Source: Polytrichum commune
Taxonomy: Eukaryota; Streptophyta; Polytrichopsida; Polytrichales; Polytrichaceae
DNA length: 64,000 nucleotides
NCBI GenBank assembly: GCA_950295325.1
Contig: OX485805.1
Location: 7,874,501 to 7,938,500, forward strand
Direction: 5' to 3'
In this document: piece by piece, positions 46,080-59,544 of the stretch
How positions within the stretch are numbered: the stretch's first letter is position 1
Layout: every line of letters starts with the position of its first letter
The notes under the pieces: model-generated
Databases searched by the model: none
What the model was told of the DNA's origin: nothing
The model's input: only the letters and a program-made list of their open reading frames with translations
Translations under genes and position numbers: made by a program

Positions 46080-49000
46080 TCAATGCCTGAATTGTGCATG
46101 AAGTTGGTCAAGTTGCTGTGGTCGTTTGTACCGTTTAAGCAAGAGAGATGAGCACACCACACTTACAGAAGATGCGGCCATGGCTGCCCCTGCTACCCAT
46201 GGTGGTAATCGAAATCCGGTGCCTGGAAAGAGCACACCGGCTGCGATGGGAATGCCGAGCATGTTGTACCCAAGAGCCCACATATAGTTAAGGCGGATTC
46301 GACGGAATGTTTTGCGTGACAAGTCAATTGCTGTGATGACATCCTCCAAGTTACTCTTCATGAGCACAATGTCAGCAGCTTCAATGGCAATATCTGTCCC
46401 TGCTCCAATAGCCATGCCCACATCAGCTGCAACTAGCGCTGGCGAGTCATTGATCCCATCGCCTACCATCGCCACGGTGAGTCCTGTCGACTGCAAAGGA
46501 TAAAGACACTCGACCTTCAGGTTACCAAGTTTTTACTGATGGAAGAAGGGAATTACTTTGAAACCAAGCAAAGCAAGCCTTTATACACAAACTAATGGTA
46601 TCAACCGTCGTAGACATGAAGAATTGGAGACTGTCTACCTTTTATAAAAAATTTAGATGCCATCCCAATTTTTTGACATTGCCACCCAATTCCTATCTAA
46701 AGATGCTCTACTTTGGGCCTTTAGGAGCCCGAAGTGGCAACTCCTGTGATTATCATACAAGATAATCATGCTTTACTACACCTTATTGAGGATTCAAAAC
46801 TATTAAAACACAAAATTATTAATGTGGATGTATACAAAACACCAAAGTAAATTCCTGAATATAAAAATCAGTGCATACATACAAGAATAAGCTGCCAAAA
46901 TTGGAGTAGCATAACACAGAAAAATACAACTGCAGGGGGTCCTCACTGCTTTTCAGATTATTATTGTTAATAATAATAATTAGACAAACCTGTAAATGAA
47001 CTTCAAATGATGTATTTTTATGTAGGGAATTCTCCTCTTTACAAATTGGCTTATCCTCCAACATCTTGTATAGGTAATATGTGCATATTAACATATTCTA
47101 GATGCATAATCGACTCCAAAAAGCTAATATTATTGGAGGACCCTTGCAAGTCATATACATAAAAACTGCAGTAAGCAAAGGTAATTTAAGGTATGCAAAT
47201 TGTAAAAGTGTGTTAACGTACATTAAGTATTTGTTCTTTTTTACTTTTTCAATTCAAGGAATTTTATTTAGATTTTTTTGAGGAGTTGCCCCCCTGGGTT
47301 TAGGAAGTTGTAAAATGGGTCAAGCTTAAATTGGTTCCAACTTCAACAGAAACCAACTCTGATGGCCATCTTGTAGGAAGAGCTCCTGGAAGAAAGAAAA
47401 AAAATTGGGACATAGGATACCTGAAGCTCTTTCACAATCCTAGCCTTGTCCTCAGGCAGCACCTCTGCCCTAACGTACTGTTTCTCAATCCCCACTTCTC
47501 CTGCAATGGCATAGGCAGTCCCCCAATTGTCACCTGTGACCATCATGCTTTGCACATCCATTGACTTGAGAATGTTGATCACACTTGCTGCTTCTGGTTT
47601 CACAGGGTCAGATATGGCAATTTCTCCAACAAGCTCCTCTTCAATTGCAACCAATACACCTGTTCTTGCCACTGTTTCGGTCTCTTCCAAGTGTAGTTTT
47701 GCCTCATCAGACATCTCAATACCGGAATCCTTCATCAACTTGGGGTTCCCAATTAGAACTATTTTGCCTCCCACCCTACAACGCACGCCATGTCCAGCAA
47801 TGGACTCAAAATTGAGAACCTCGTATTGTTGTTGATCTTCTTGAGTCAAATGATCACCTTCAATTTTTCTCCTATACTCCACAATTGCTTTTGCTAATGG
47901 GTGCTCACTATTGACCTGCATGAGCCACAAGCACGCACTTGTGATGACAGAGAAGAAACAAGTATCTCCAATGAGAAAAGATAGCATCTTTTCTTCTTTT
48001 AAGAAACCAGAGGAAGAATGGAAAGCAGAATGCCTTTAGAAGGGCTTCAGAATCAAATTTTCTTTCTCTGACTTCTATCTTAAAGATCAATAGGTTAAGA
48101 TGCAGAAATTGATACAAGTCATGATATAAAGGGTTTGACAACATTCATGTGTCAATTGCCTTCAGCTTCTAGATAAAGTTCACCATTGCAGCATAACATG
48201 GTTACTTTTGTCAGCCTTGTAAGAGTAAAAATCAACCATTGATCCAATCTAACGTTAAGTGTCAAAAAATAGACATGATAGTTACCTCGGCAGCTGAAAT
48301 TATCTCATAAAAGACACGAAGGGCTATGTTCTTGTAAAGCTTGGTGCCAACGACAATGGGTCTACCAATTGTAAGAGTCCCCGTCTTGTCAAACACTATT
48401 GTCTTAATCTGCATAGGGCCACACATGTTGATGTTAAGTAGTTGAAACAGAACTGTCGTACATTACAATGAGGGAGGTGACTTGTCACTCCAAGAAAAAT
48501 TTCAGCAATAGACAAAAAACGTATGGCAAGTTCAAGAATGAAGTTTCTTAGCCATATTCAGCTTCGGTCAAATACACAAGCATTGATTCCAACTTTCAAA
48601 AATAATTCTGTGAAGAAAAGAATGGAACCTCAAACATGTGAAATAGTAGCAAATCATGTATAAATCGAAGATCCATTCTCCAAAGATATTCATAGACAAA
48701 CACTATTGGAATCTGTTCAGTGCACATTTCCAAATGCATTAACAAGAAACACACGAGGAACATAAAGTGAGGCATGGACTCAGGTGACGTTGTGAATCTT
48801 GCCTTATGAGCGGATTCAAGCGCCTGACCACCTTTAATAAGGATTCCTTGAGTGGCCCCTTTGCCAGTGGCTACCATGACAGCAGTTGGAGTGGCAAGGC
48901 CTAGTGCACAGGGGCAAGCTATCACGAGCACTGAGATTCCAAATTGAAGGGCTAGCTCAAACTCATCCATTGACGATGGTATCCATTTCTTTGGATAGGA

Positions 49001-52000
49001 ATTAGCTTTACCAGCAGCATACCATCCCAGCCATGTCAAGACCGAAACTATCACCACCTGCGATGGTCAATTATATAATTCAGGCAGAGTAGAATTGCAT
49101 AAAAGTACATCTTCCAGCTACTTGTACGATTTTCTTTTTAGCAGACTTCTAAGTTTTACACAAGCTCTAAAAGTCACAAAAAGAATAGCGGGTGTCAAAT
49201 TTTATTCTGGGTTACTGCAAAAGCATCAATACTGATGAAAGTCTATGATATATGCTATGAAAAGTCAACCATAAGAGATCAACTGATTTTGGATTTTTGA
49301 AGTATTCACTTTTTGTTCTGAGTTTTTGCTACACTTCACGTAACCACTCTGCTGGACGGACATTTAAATGATCTGAAAGTTAACCCATATATGTTTTCTT
49401 ATAACATAAGAATTTCTCTGGAGAGTCAAACACTTTCCCAAAATAAATGTCGATTGATGGTCATCATCTCAATAACCAACACCAATATTGTCATGAACTG
49501 TACACATGGGAGGAACAACTCTTCTTTCTAAAAAATGTGGCTTTGCAATAAAGATATATGCTAGTTTAATAATCAAATGACATTGAGACCCACTAATGTA
49601 CTGAAAATTATCTCTTGAGAGGCACTGAGATCAGTGAAAGGAGCTTAGCGGTGCAGTTACCTCACCAGAAAAGGAACAAAGAAGAAGCGATCCTCTAAGA
49701 ATATGGTTAACATTGGACCTCTAAGAATATTTATTCCTTGTTAGGGACAGAAACTTGTAGGAGAGTGAAGTTATTACAACAGTGAGGAAGAACATACCAA
49801 AGGCACAAAATACTTCGAGATGAGATCTGCAAATTTCTGCACTGGAGCCTTAGCCATCTGAGCAGCCTCCACCAAGCGCACAATCTGTGACAATGCCGTC
49901 TCTGCTCCAACGTGGGTTGCCTTTACATGTAGTACACCATTGTTGTTCATGGTTCCACCTATCACTTTATCGTCAAGTCTCTTTGCAACAGGGCGAGCCT
50001 CCCCAGTAATCATACTCTCGTTCACAAAGGATTGGCCCCACACTACCACGCCATCAGTGGGTACCTTGGAACCTGGCACAACCTTTTCAATTAAAAGGCA
50101 AAGTCTGTTATTGTCTGGTGAAGGGCAATGGTTTCCTTAAAATAGCTCCAAATCTAGCTGAAGTAAATTGAGGAAAAGAAACTATGTTCTACTCAAACTT
50201 CAATTTTTTGTTTTTGGATTATGTTAGCCAAATCCATTAGTTTCAATAACATTAAATAATGTTAATAAAGTGGTACCCATGCGCCCACCTACTCAAAAAT
50301 CACCAAAATTTTTTAAACAACCGGTGATTGGCCTGCCTATGATAAGCAGATAGATCAAGAGTCACTCAGGTACCCTTAATGTGCCATTTAAGAGTTGACT
50401 ATGGGAAAGAGCACATATGCACAGAAAGACAGAAGAGCCGATGAATGGTTTATAGAAAGCTAATTGGAAGCTTTTAAACTTAAGAGTTCATAATCAATCA
50501 ACAAATTTTTCCCATTCATTTTCACGTACACATTGAAGTTATCCTCTAACTCAACAGAATTGTGGTCAGAAGTTGGTTGTAAGACCTTCCATTTTCGGTG
50601 CATGTGGAGGTTTGAACGAAGAACATTCTACATCGGTTCATTGAGTGTCAAACTCATTTTGGCATGCCAAGAGGTGCTAAAATGAGTTTGGCCCTCAATG
50701 AACTGAAATAGTTTGCTCTTCATTCAAATTCAAACACTACCTCCAACCATGCACCACAATTGAAAGAAATAATTGATAGTGTATGCAAACCAACCAATGG
50801 AAAATCATTGGGGACCAATTCACAACAGAAAGTCCCATTGAGTTAAAGGATAACTCTAATAGAGGATGGCTAGCAGAAATTTTATTTTTATCTGTACCTT
50901 GATGATGTCTCTCCTCTGGATGAGTTGAGAGCTGATCTCTCTCTCCTGCACAACGATGCCCTGATCATCCAGAGTGAGCAGGGTGGCCGTGTCAGGAGCC
51001 AGGTCCATGAGCTTGGATATGGCTTCAGATGTCTTTCCCTTCGCCAAGACCTCCAGATACTTCCCCAAAAGAATAAAGGAGATCAGCATTGCACTGGTTT
51101 CAAAGAAATCTGTTCCTTTGAAACTGGGAGAGGTCGCTGCCCGCACCACCGTGTACACAGAATAAAAGTACGCTGCATTTGTGCCGAGCACAATCAGCAC
51201 ATCCATGTTGGCTGAACCATTACGGAGCGCTTTGTATGCCCCAACATAGAACCTCCTCCCAATACCAAACTGCACCGGAGTCGACAAAATCCATCGCAAG
51301 AGGGCGCCGATCGTCAACATGTTCACAATCGTCTTGTCCAGCCCTTCCATGATCCCTGGTATGTACATGAAAACCATGGAAAGCAGGAACACAGGAACAG
51401 TGAAGACACAGCTCAGGTAAAATAGGTTTCTGTAGTCTTTGATCTCCCTCCTCCTATCAGGGCCTCCTTCTCCGGGGTTCGCATGCAATTTTGCCTTGAA
51501 CAGACCTATAGAATTTGTCTGCTCAATGACTTCAATGAAACACCTTGGCCCTGTCCTGTCTGGGTCGTAAGCAACTTCAGCCATGGTACCAGTGTCATCC
51601 AATTGTACCAATGTAACTCCAGGCAGGGCTGCCAGTGATACTTTGATAAGCTCAATATCTTTGGGGGTGGAAAGACCTTCGAGCTGCAAGCGCACTTTGT
51701 TCCGTTCCTCTCCTGCACTAATCAGGTCAACTTCATACCCGAGGTCGTCTATGGTACTCATGAGTTGAACATGGGTGACAAGTCGCGGGTCATAGTGTAC
51801 CTCGGCTTCTTCGGTTGCAAGGGCTACTACTGCTTTCTTCACTCCTGGAAGCTTGTTGAGACCTGTCTCTATGGCGTTGGAGCATGATGTGCAGGTCATG
51901 CCTTTGATTCGGAAGCGACCTATTGTAGCACCAAGACCTCCGTCCTCAGTGATACAAACAGCTTCAAATCCTGCGTCCTCAATCGCCTCGCGGATTGTTT

Positions 52001-53460
52001 CCTCCTGTGATATATCCCACGACCTTGGAAAGTGAGAGTTATGATTTCGCTTTACACAAGCTTATACCAGGCTTGTAAGCCACTTTCCAGAGAATTGATG
52101 CCAAAATTATTGCGTCACATTCAGACGCCACGGCGTGCTGGGCAATTTAGAAAACATATCAGATTAACTTCACTACAAATCACAAGCAAAAAACACCACA
52201 TTAATGACTGAATATTACTAATTCTGTGATTGTTGAGACTGGAGTAGAACTAGTGGGAATTAAAAAAAGTTCACAAAAAAATCGAATCTACTGGAAAAAT
52301 GAAGAATTGTGCGCTGTGTAGATAAGACCCGGTTCGTGCCTTCTAGAGACAAAGTTTCAGAATTCAACAGACACAGCCGGATTCTCTATTTCATGTGCCA
52401 TGTACAATAATCTACAGGTAGCATCCACCAGACTGTGTGTTTATAGTTTAGGGTAGTTCAGCTCCAACAAGGAAGAGTTACATCTCAAATGCAAGTGACC
52501 AGCGTTAAATGTTGAGTCTATGCGCATACCTACATAGCCTTAAAGTGTTTAATATATTTCAGGTGATAACTCGACATTTAGTGACTGGTTCGTTCAACAT
52601 TGATTCAACTCACAAATGGAACCCTTTAGGTCTTGCAACTATGAAGTAATGAAACAAAAAATTAAAATTGCAATCTGGTTTATGTTTGGTAGGAATTTGA
52701 TTCAATGTTGTAGGATGATGCGAAATAATCAGTCTTGGTATATGAATTTAGAAGTTTGTGATGTGGTGCACTTTACCTCAACAAAAGCAGGCCGATATAC
52801 TACTTGAGCCCTGTTTTGCAGAACAGCCACTGAGGCGTCCTCTATACCAGCCAATCGCTTCACTGCTTTCTCTATCGATCCCGCGCACGCCGCACATTTC
52901 ATCCCCATTACCTACATTCCAGATTCCGATAAGAGACTCACCCTTGATGTATATAATGTAGCTAATACAAATATGTTATGTGTCCTAGGGAAGGGGGCAG
53001 CATGACGATCGTCAGAAAACTCTCAGCATTAAGATTGTGAATTTTCTACCTCAAGGTGGGTGATCCAAGAGTATTCAGCAACACAATTCAACCATATCCA
53101 GATTATAGTCAATAATAAACTTCTCTTGATTTTCTTGGTGAAGAAAAGGTGGAAACCTTTCTGTGAAGGGTGATGAGTATGGGAAACCCTTAGCAGGCGG
53201 CAACATGATAGTCATCATGTAACTCTCAGCATTCAATGTTTTGAACTTTCTCTAGTGCTGCTAAATCTTGAAGAACATAATCATACCTGGAAAGTTGCCT
53301 TCCGGACAAGTGAGGCATCAATGTCGGTAGGAGTAGGCGAGGGTGGAAATCGCGGCATTGAAGGATACCGAGGTGAAGGCAGGAGCACCACCTTCTCGGT
53401 GGCCGGCGCCTGTTCATCATCGTTCCTCTCAATCACTATCCCCATGATGGATGTACTCAT
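46080..53460 (-). CDS. Cu+-transporting P1B-type ATPase, HMA5/RAN1-like
   Basis: Pumps Cu(I) out of the cytosol. Eight coding exons give 994 residues: 53287-53460, 52777-52911, 50898-52004, 49798-50082, 48803-49057, 48286-48408, 47421-47915 and 46080-46490. All seven introns are phase 0. Two N-terminal metal-binding domains: [10 protein letters not shown] (Cys64, Cys67) and [10 protein letters not shown] (Cys141, Cys144). Then membrane helices, actuator TGE (498-500), transport motif CPC (615-617, in [13 protein letters not shown]), phosphorylation DKTGT (Asp659), SEHPLAKA (His698), TGDN (820-823) and GDGINDSP (868-875). The C-terminus ends in the final two helices and QFRH. The start ATG lies 58 codons before the first splice and in frame. 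Length fits HMA5-type pumps, and all catalytic residues are present. Intron 5 has a GC donor (AAG|GCAAGA). HMA5 and RAN1/HMA7 cannot be separated here: plasma-membrane or endomembrane location is open. Upstream, a leader intron probably ends at 53617 (TTTCATATTTCAG). Confidence 0.95.
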
Positions 53461-55990
53461 TGTTGCCGCTCTTGATTGTCAGAAAAGAACTTGTCGCTGT
53501 ATTTAGAGAGCTAGGTCATCACAGTGAGGCCGCAGCAGCTCTTAGTCGACCGCGACGACTCCGCTGGCAGTCTGGTTGGGGTACAAGGTGAACATGCCCA
53601 CAGGAGAAATCTTAACCTGAAATATGAAACACCGTGAATACAAAAGAATGGATCGTCTCCCAACTACTTAAGCAACAATGCTCCTACACCTACTTGAAGG
53701 TTCCTGCTTCAATTTCCTAAATCGGAAACCTGGGACCGCCTTAATCGCAAGAATAAAAAAGCTTGTCAATCCAAAAGGGAACTGGAAAAAGGGAACTGTA
53801 GAGGAGACCGATTAATGAAACTCGTGCTTCAGCAGTACATTGCCGAGGATAACTGTGGTGGTGCAATAGAAATTGATGTAACTTAACTATAGTAAACATG
53901 AACGAAATTTGATGAAAGCAAGGAGGTCAACCTTTCGTATGTTGATGCAACCTCCAATCTACACAAACATAATTCTACGTTCATGTTTATATATAGCCAA
54001 CAACAGGAGTTTGGTGCGCAATCCGAACTTCTGGCTGCAAGCAATTTTTCACGTATTGCTATCTATGTGGTAAGAACGAGTTGCAAAGTGTCAAATACAC
54101 AATAAACAATTTCCACTTACACCATAACATTGGCGAAAAACTTCAGGTATGGAAATTAGGCTCTCAAAACCCTTCGAGACAAACTCAAAAGAACTCACGG
54201 CAACACATTGAATCCTCGACAACAAGCTTACACCTAACAACAGGGGTTTAGTATGCAATCCAAACTTCTGGCTGTAAGCAATTCTTCGCGTATTGCTATC
54301 TATGTGGCAAGAACGAGCTGCAAAGTGAAGGCAAGTACACAATGAACAATTTCCAATTACACCAGAACAACAGGCGAAGCACTTAAGGCATGAAAATCGG
54401 GCTCTCAAAAGCCTGCCCCGTGACCAACTCATAAGAATATACGGACAACACGTTGAATTCTTGACAACAAGCTTATAGCCAACACAGGGGTGTAGTATGC
54501 AATCCAAACTTCTGGCTGCAAGCAATGCTTCACATATTGCTATCTACGTAGCAAGAAAGAACGACCTGCAAAGCGTAAAGTTAAACAATAATTTTCAGAC
54601 ACCAGAATAACATAGGCGACGCACATCAGGCATTGAAAATCAGGCTCTCAAAATCTTCCGTGACCAACACACAAGAATTCACGGACAACACGTTGAATTC
54701 TCGACGACAAGCTTATACTCGACAACAGGGGTTTAGATTCTCTCTAAACTTCTGTCTGCAAGCAATTCTTCACGTATTGCTATTTCTACGTGGCAAGAAC
54801 AAGCTGCAAAGTGTAGGAAAATACATAATAATTTCCACGTACACCAGAACAACATAGACGAAGCACTTCTGGCATGAAAAAGTAGGCTCTCAAAAAGCCT
54901 AGCCCGTGACCAACTCACAAGAATTCACGGGCGAGACAACACAACACGTTTCTTGACAAGGCGACAATAGGGGGATAACGTTTCAGTATCTCCAAGAAAA
55001 GAGTCTTGGCCAACAGAACTAGGTGAAAAGAGAAATTAAATAAACCGAGTCGAAGAGAAAAAAACAGCACGACCAATGTCCAACTTCTTGCAGTGACCGA
55101 AATTTTTTGGTGCCACTTCCAGAATAGGAGAAAAGACATAGTGAGACCTCTCTCGCACTCTCAAAATACGAAAAAAAAAAGTACACGTCAACTACATAAA
55201 CCCTAGGTAGCAGAATTACGGCGAACCTTTATACGGATCGATGACACCGAATTGCTCCTGATTCAAAATGCTCCAAAATGCGCGTAACACACGAGAAACA
55301 GCAACAACAACCAGCGGGCCGGTTGCTCTCTCTTTCACTAAAAATCGTTATCGCAAACCGAAAGACGACGTGGCGAGCAAGCCAATTCACGCTCCAGATG
55401 AAATATCCCACTTCAAGAAGCTTCGCTGTGACCGCATTCGGCGCCGGACTGCACTTGCCAACTAACTACTAGTGATCCTTCGACAGCTTCTACAACCTTC
55501 GGAGGTGAACGCCTGGCGTCGGTCTTGGGATGAATTTGATGCTTCCCGGGGTCCACAATCGACGATCCAACCAGCTCCGAAGTGTGGGGAGTGGATCCAG
55601 GTGAGCTCGAAGTTCGCGGTGGTTGCCGCTTCGACGAAGATTTACAAACAGTGTGTCGTTCAATTGGCATGCAACCAAAATGCCCTTGGGCGCTTCGAAT
55701 TCTGTGATCAGGTAACGTAGTTTGAAGATCCACGGTGGGTGCTATTTGTCATCGACGCAATGCCGATATGAGATGAGCGACTCTACTTCACTTAGCTTCA
55801 AGCCATTACTCAGCATTTCTCAGCCGATGAGCTGTGTTCCGGGGCCCAGCACTAGATTCCAGAATAAAGCCTCCGGATGCCGGAGTTTCACTGCTCTTGT
55901 TCTCCCTCTTTATAGTATGACACGCTTCGGAAACACCAAAAAAATTGTATTATCTACGTGTCGTCTTCTCATCAATTATAGGACAAATGT
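53461..55990 (-). promoter_or_regulatory. Leader and upstream region of the copper ATPase gene
   Basis: A good acceptor (TTTCATATTTCAG, last base 53617) suggests a leader intron, with 53461-53616 as leader exon. The repeats at 53997-54972 then lie in that intron or the promoter. From about 55200 to 55740 the DNA is GC-richer and open in several frames on both strands, e.g. 55472-55720 (+) containing NAWRRSWDEFDASRGP and 55413-55733 (-). None shows a known domain. It may be the first leader exon and promoter, or a small unrecognised gene. Confidence 0.35.
53997..54972. repeat. Four ~240 bp tandem repeats upstream of the copper ATPase
   Basis: AACTTCTGGCTGCAAGCAAT recurs with few changes at 54026, 54263, 54507 and 54747 (spacing 237, 244, 240). 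Each unit also has TATTGCTATCTA, GGCTCTCAAAA and GTGACCAAC, then ACAACAAGCTTA. The copies differ by substitutions and small gaps. Confidence 0.85.
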
Positions 55991-56289
55991 CATAAAATTG
56001 TCGTACTATTGAGGGAATACAAAAACATAAGTAATATGAGCTTAAAAATATATACGATGAGTTTAAGCAATGTAGATGGTATGAATTAATAACTTATAAC
56101 TCCAAACAAATACAAATATTTTCAAGAGCTCTTGAAATAAGAGTCGAAAGATCCATGGTGTTGCCTACCCAAGTTAGCAACTGTCATCTTATCTAAATTT
56201 CCTATGAACTTTTGAAAACTAATAATTTCATTAATACCAAAATATAAAGACTTTTCTAACAAGAAACTAGACAACAATAATGGGAGAAT

Positions 56290-57516
56290 GTTAAGTCCCC
56301 CCTCTCCCCCCACAAACTTTTCGGGGGAGGAATATTCGGGCAGGGGCAGCCGCCCGTCCGAAAAATCAAGGATTTTTGGACCCGACCGAAAACTGCTGCC
56401 AGCCCGCCCGACTTCGAAAAAACCATTGCCCTTGCATTTTTGAAGGCCACTTATCCACAAATCCCATATTGAGTGCACTTCATCTTCAAGAACCCAAATC
56501 CAATATTTATGTTCACTTTCATTGAGAAAGTAAGCAATTGACTAGGATTTCATTTTCAGAGTGAAACCACCAATAAAGCATGTAATTAACTTGGAAATAA
56601 AAAATACCTCAAAATCCTCATTAGCATTAAGGTTATAATTTGATGACTTACCATTGAAAGGGTCTTTGTCATTCTAAAATGGAATTAAAATTAGTAATTT
56701 ATTTTTAATATGTTAAATATTATAGTCTAGTGAATACCTTCTACTTTCACAAAGTTTTCATACGCATTTAAACTAATTAAGTGTGATTGAATGTAAATAA
56801 GTCTAATCAATTCTCATTAATTCTCATTAAGCCCAATTAAATCAGAAATATGATTACCAAATAAATTAAGCCTAATTAATTATAAATATATTTACTGGAG
56901 TTAATTCCAGTAAATAATGATTAATTCCAGTAAGTACATTTTATAATTAATTAGGATTAATTAATTTGGTAAGCATATTTCTGATTTAATTGGGCTTAAT
57001 GAGAATTAATGAGAATTATTTACATTCAATCTCACTTAATTAGTTTAAATGCGTATGAAAACTTTGTGAAAGTAGAAGGTATTAACTAGACTATAATATT
57101 TAACATATTCAAAAAAATTACCAATTTTAGTTCCATTTTAGAATGACAAAGATCCTTTCAATGGTAAGTCATAAAATCATAACCTCAATGCTAATGAGGA
57201 TTTTTTGATATATTTTTATTTCTGAGTTATTACATGCTTTATTGGTGGTTTCACTTTGAAAATGAAATTCCAATCAATTGCTTACTTACTCAATAAAAGT
57301 GAACATATATATTGGATTTGGGATCTTGAAGATGAAGTCACTCAACATGGAATTTGTGGATAAGTGGCCTTCAAAAATGCAAGGGCAATGGTTTTTACAA
57401 AGTCGGGCGGGCGAGCAACAATTTTCGGTCGAGTCCAGAAAACCTTGATTTTTTGGACGGGCGGCTGCCCTTCCCGAATATTCCTCCCCGAAAAGTTCGT
57501 TGGGGGGGAACTTAAC
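56290..57516. mobile_element. 1.2 kb near-palindrome (foldback element), arms ~600 bp
   Basis: The left arm starts GTTAAGTCCCCC and the right arm ends GGGGGGGAACTTAAC. The two arms are mirror images throughout: e.g. TTCGGGGGAGGAATATTCGG facing CCCGAATATTCCTCCCCGAA, TTGCATTTTTGAAGGCCACT facing AAGTGGCCTTCAAAAATGCA, and GAATACCTTCTACTTTCACA facing TGTGAAAGTAGAAGGTATTA. The centre is near 56903 (CTGGAGTTAATTCCAG). The arm ends include GC-rich, gene-like DNA (GGCAGCCGCCCGTCC) unlike the AT-rich core. Coding capacity is doubtful: a 118-codon frame (56122-56478, minus) crosses the left boundary. A transcript through it would fold into a long hairpin. No target-site duplication is clear. Confidence 0.8.
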
Positions 57517-59544
57517 GTCCTCTATAATGATGAATGACGTTTAGCATCAAGATACTAGTGATACTATATCACCCGTGTACAAGGCAACATACTAGGTAGG
57601 AGGCCACTCCGACCCTAACCATGTCCATTCTACACTAGTAACCCTAACTATTATTAAGTTCCCAATGATAAGTGAAGTTCCCAAGTAGTTCCCAAGTGAA
57701 AATGAATGTATTTTAGATGTACATAACATAGATGAAAGGAATTTTAGCATTAACTACCTCGTTAATATGACAAAATGGAGATTATGATGCCGCATTATCA
57801 AGTGTTGTAGTCGTAATATCGAGGGTGTCATATAAACGAGTGTCGCATTAACGAGGTTAGACTATATCCCATTGCTTCATGCTTAGATAACATTAAAATT
57901 TTAAATTTCATCCGGTTTCAGCCAAGAAATTGCTCAAAATTGTGTTGAGGAATTGATGTTGACCCACAACTTTTCGCACTATTACAGCCAAAGATGCTGA
58001 CATATGGTGTTTGAACTAGCTGGTGTGATCAACCCCTCATACTAAACCTAAAGTCAGAGCAATTGAACACAACTCATCAGTTGATGCCCCAATCACACCA
58101 ACTTTCTATCAGCTTCCAGATGTGAAATAATTAGCCTACAAAAAATGCACTTTCAGTTTGGTGTGATCAAGGCATGAGTTATGTTATGTTAAGGTTGAGG
58201 CATCTATATCTTTTAAAATAAGAGAGTTTTCATTTGTTTAGGAGGAGTAAAGCGGGGAATTAATTTTCTTGTGAAGAAAAACAAGAAAATGGTAGAACCG
58301 TGAGGCTCTGTCCTTTGCTATGAAAGACTACAATTGTAGCTGATTACTTTGCTCACGCCAATCCATGGCTATTCACTATACCAAACCTTTCTTGGATTTT
58401 GTGCACCTTCTTCTCAAATACAGGTCAAGGATTGAAGCTACTCATTTATGACCCGAAATTTTTAAAATAAATAATCAAGAACTGCCACATTAACTGTAGT
58501 TAACTAGATTTCTTTCAATGCATTTTAGGGAGCACTTGTATATATATAAAAAAAACTATAGTTAACATACACAATACATAAAGTGGACCAAAATAACAAG
58601 AACAAGTAACGTCCAAGTGTGAACACAAAGTGGTTAGGAAATTTGCTCTTGAAACGAAGAAGTTGATGCATAGTCTCTGTCCTACAGACAAAGCCAACAA
58701 ATTCTAAGGAGAATGCAATTTCATTATTTTTATAAATTTTTTTCGTGAATATGGAAATTGCTACAAATCTTGAAGCGGTAAAGTTAGGATAACACATAGT
58801 CAATCTATAAGTTAACTCATAATCGCTCATCTAAATTGTAATGCTTGGCTATGACAGTTTTCAAAAATCTTATGATGGTAATCAATGAAAAGTTGCCACT
58901 ACAAAAACCTTAACTCCGTTTGCCTAAAGAATATAGATTTCATCCATGTTGGCATTACATGACCCTAGTGAGGGGTTAAATGGGCATGATTGATTATGGA
59001 TGCCTTGACCTTACATGGCAACACTCTCTTCCTTATTATTATATAGGTAAGCTATGTGGGTGTAATTTGGTTACTTTTCTTAATCGGACACCTAAGAGTA
59101 GACAAACCCATTTCCAATAGCATAAGCAATTTCACTAAAATGTAGTGCAGTGTGATAATGAAGTGTTTTTTAACAGGTCTAGAAATTATTATCACAAGGT
59201 ATAACCAAAAAAATCGCAATTTATTTTCAAGTTTTTGAAAATATTGTAAAGGCAAAATTCTCTCCCAACTCATATTCACAACATAGGTTGACATGTTTCC
59301 GATAACTAGGAGATAAAAACTTGAGTATAATTATTGCCCTCTTCAAGACATCTAAATTTGTGCCCTTTCGACTTACTTTTTCCATCATGCTAAATGTGAC
59401 GGCTACAGGTGTGATTCTTCATGGCTTTTCCATCATGTTAAGAAATGATGGTTGCATATGTGGAAACTCCAGTTTTAGGAGACTCTATGTAGTTAGATTG
59501 GGGGAGAGGGGGGATGGGGGGGGGGGGTATCGGAAATGAGTCTA
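57517..59544. other. No gene recognised
   Basis: AT-rich DNA. At 57750-57865 there are repeated TAACGAGGT strings (TTAACTACCTCGTTAATATG, GCATTAACGAGGTTAGACTA) resembling pogo-type MITE ends, but both ends could not be defined. A poly-G tract lies at 59516-59528. Confidence 0.4.

Noticed and set aside
50925-51215. Plus-strand open frames opposite copper ATPase exon 3
   Set aside because: Shadow frames of a strongly conserved coding exon on the other strand.
57750-57865. Second pogo-type MITE
   Set aside because: TAACGAGGT-type strings suggest one end, but the opposite terminal repeat and TA flank could not be located.
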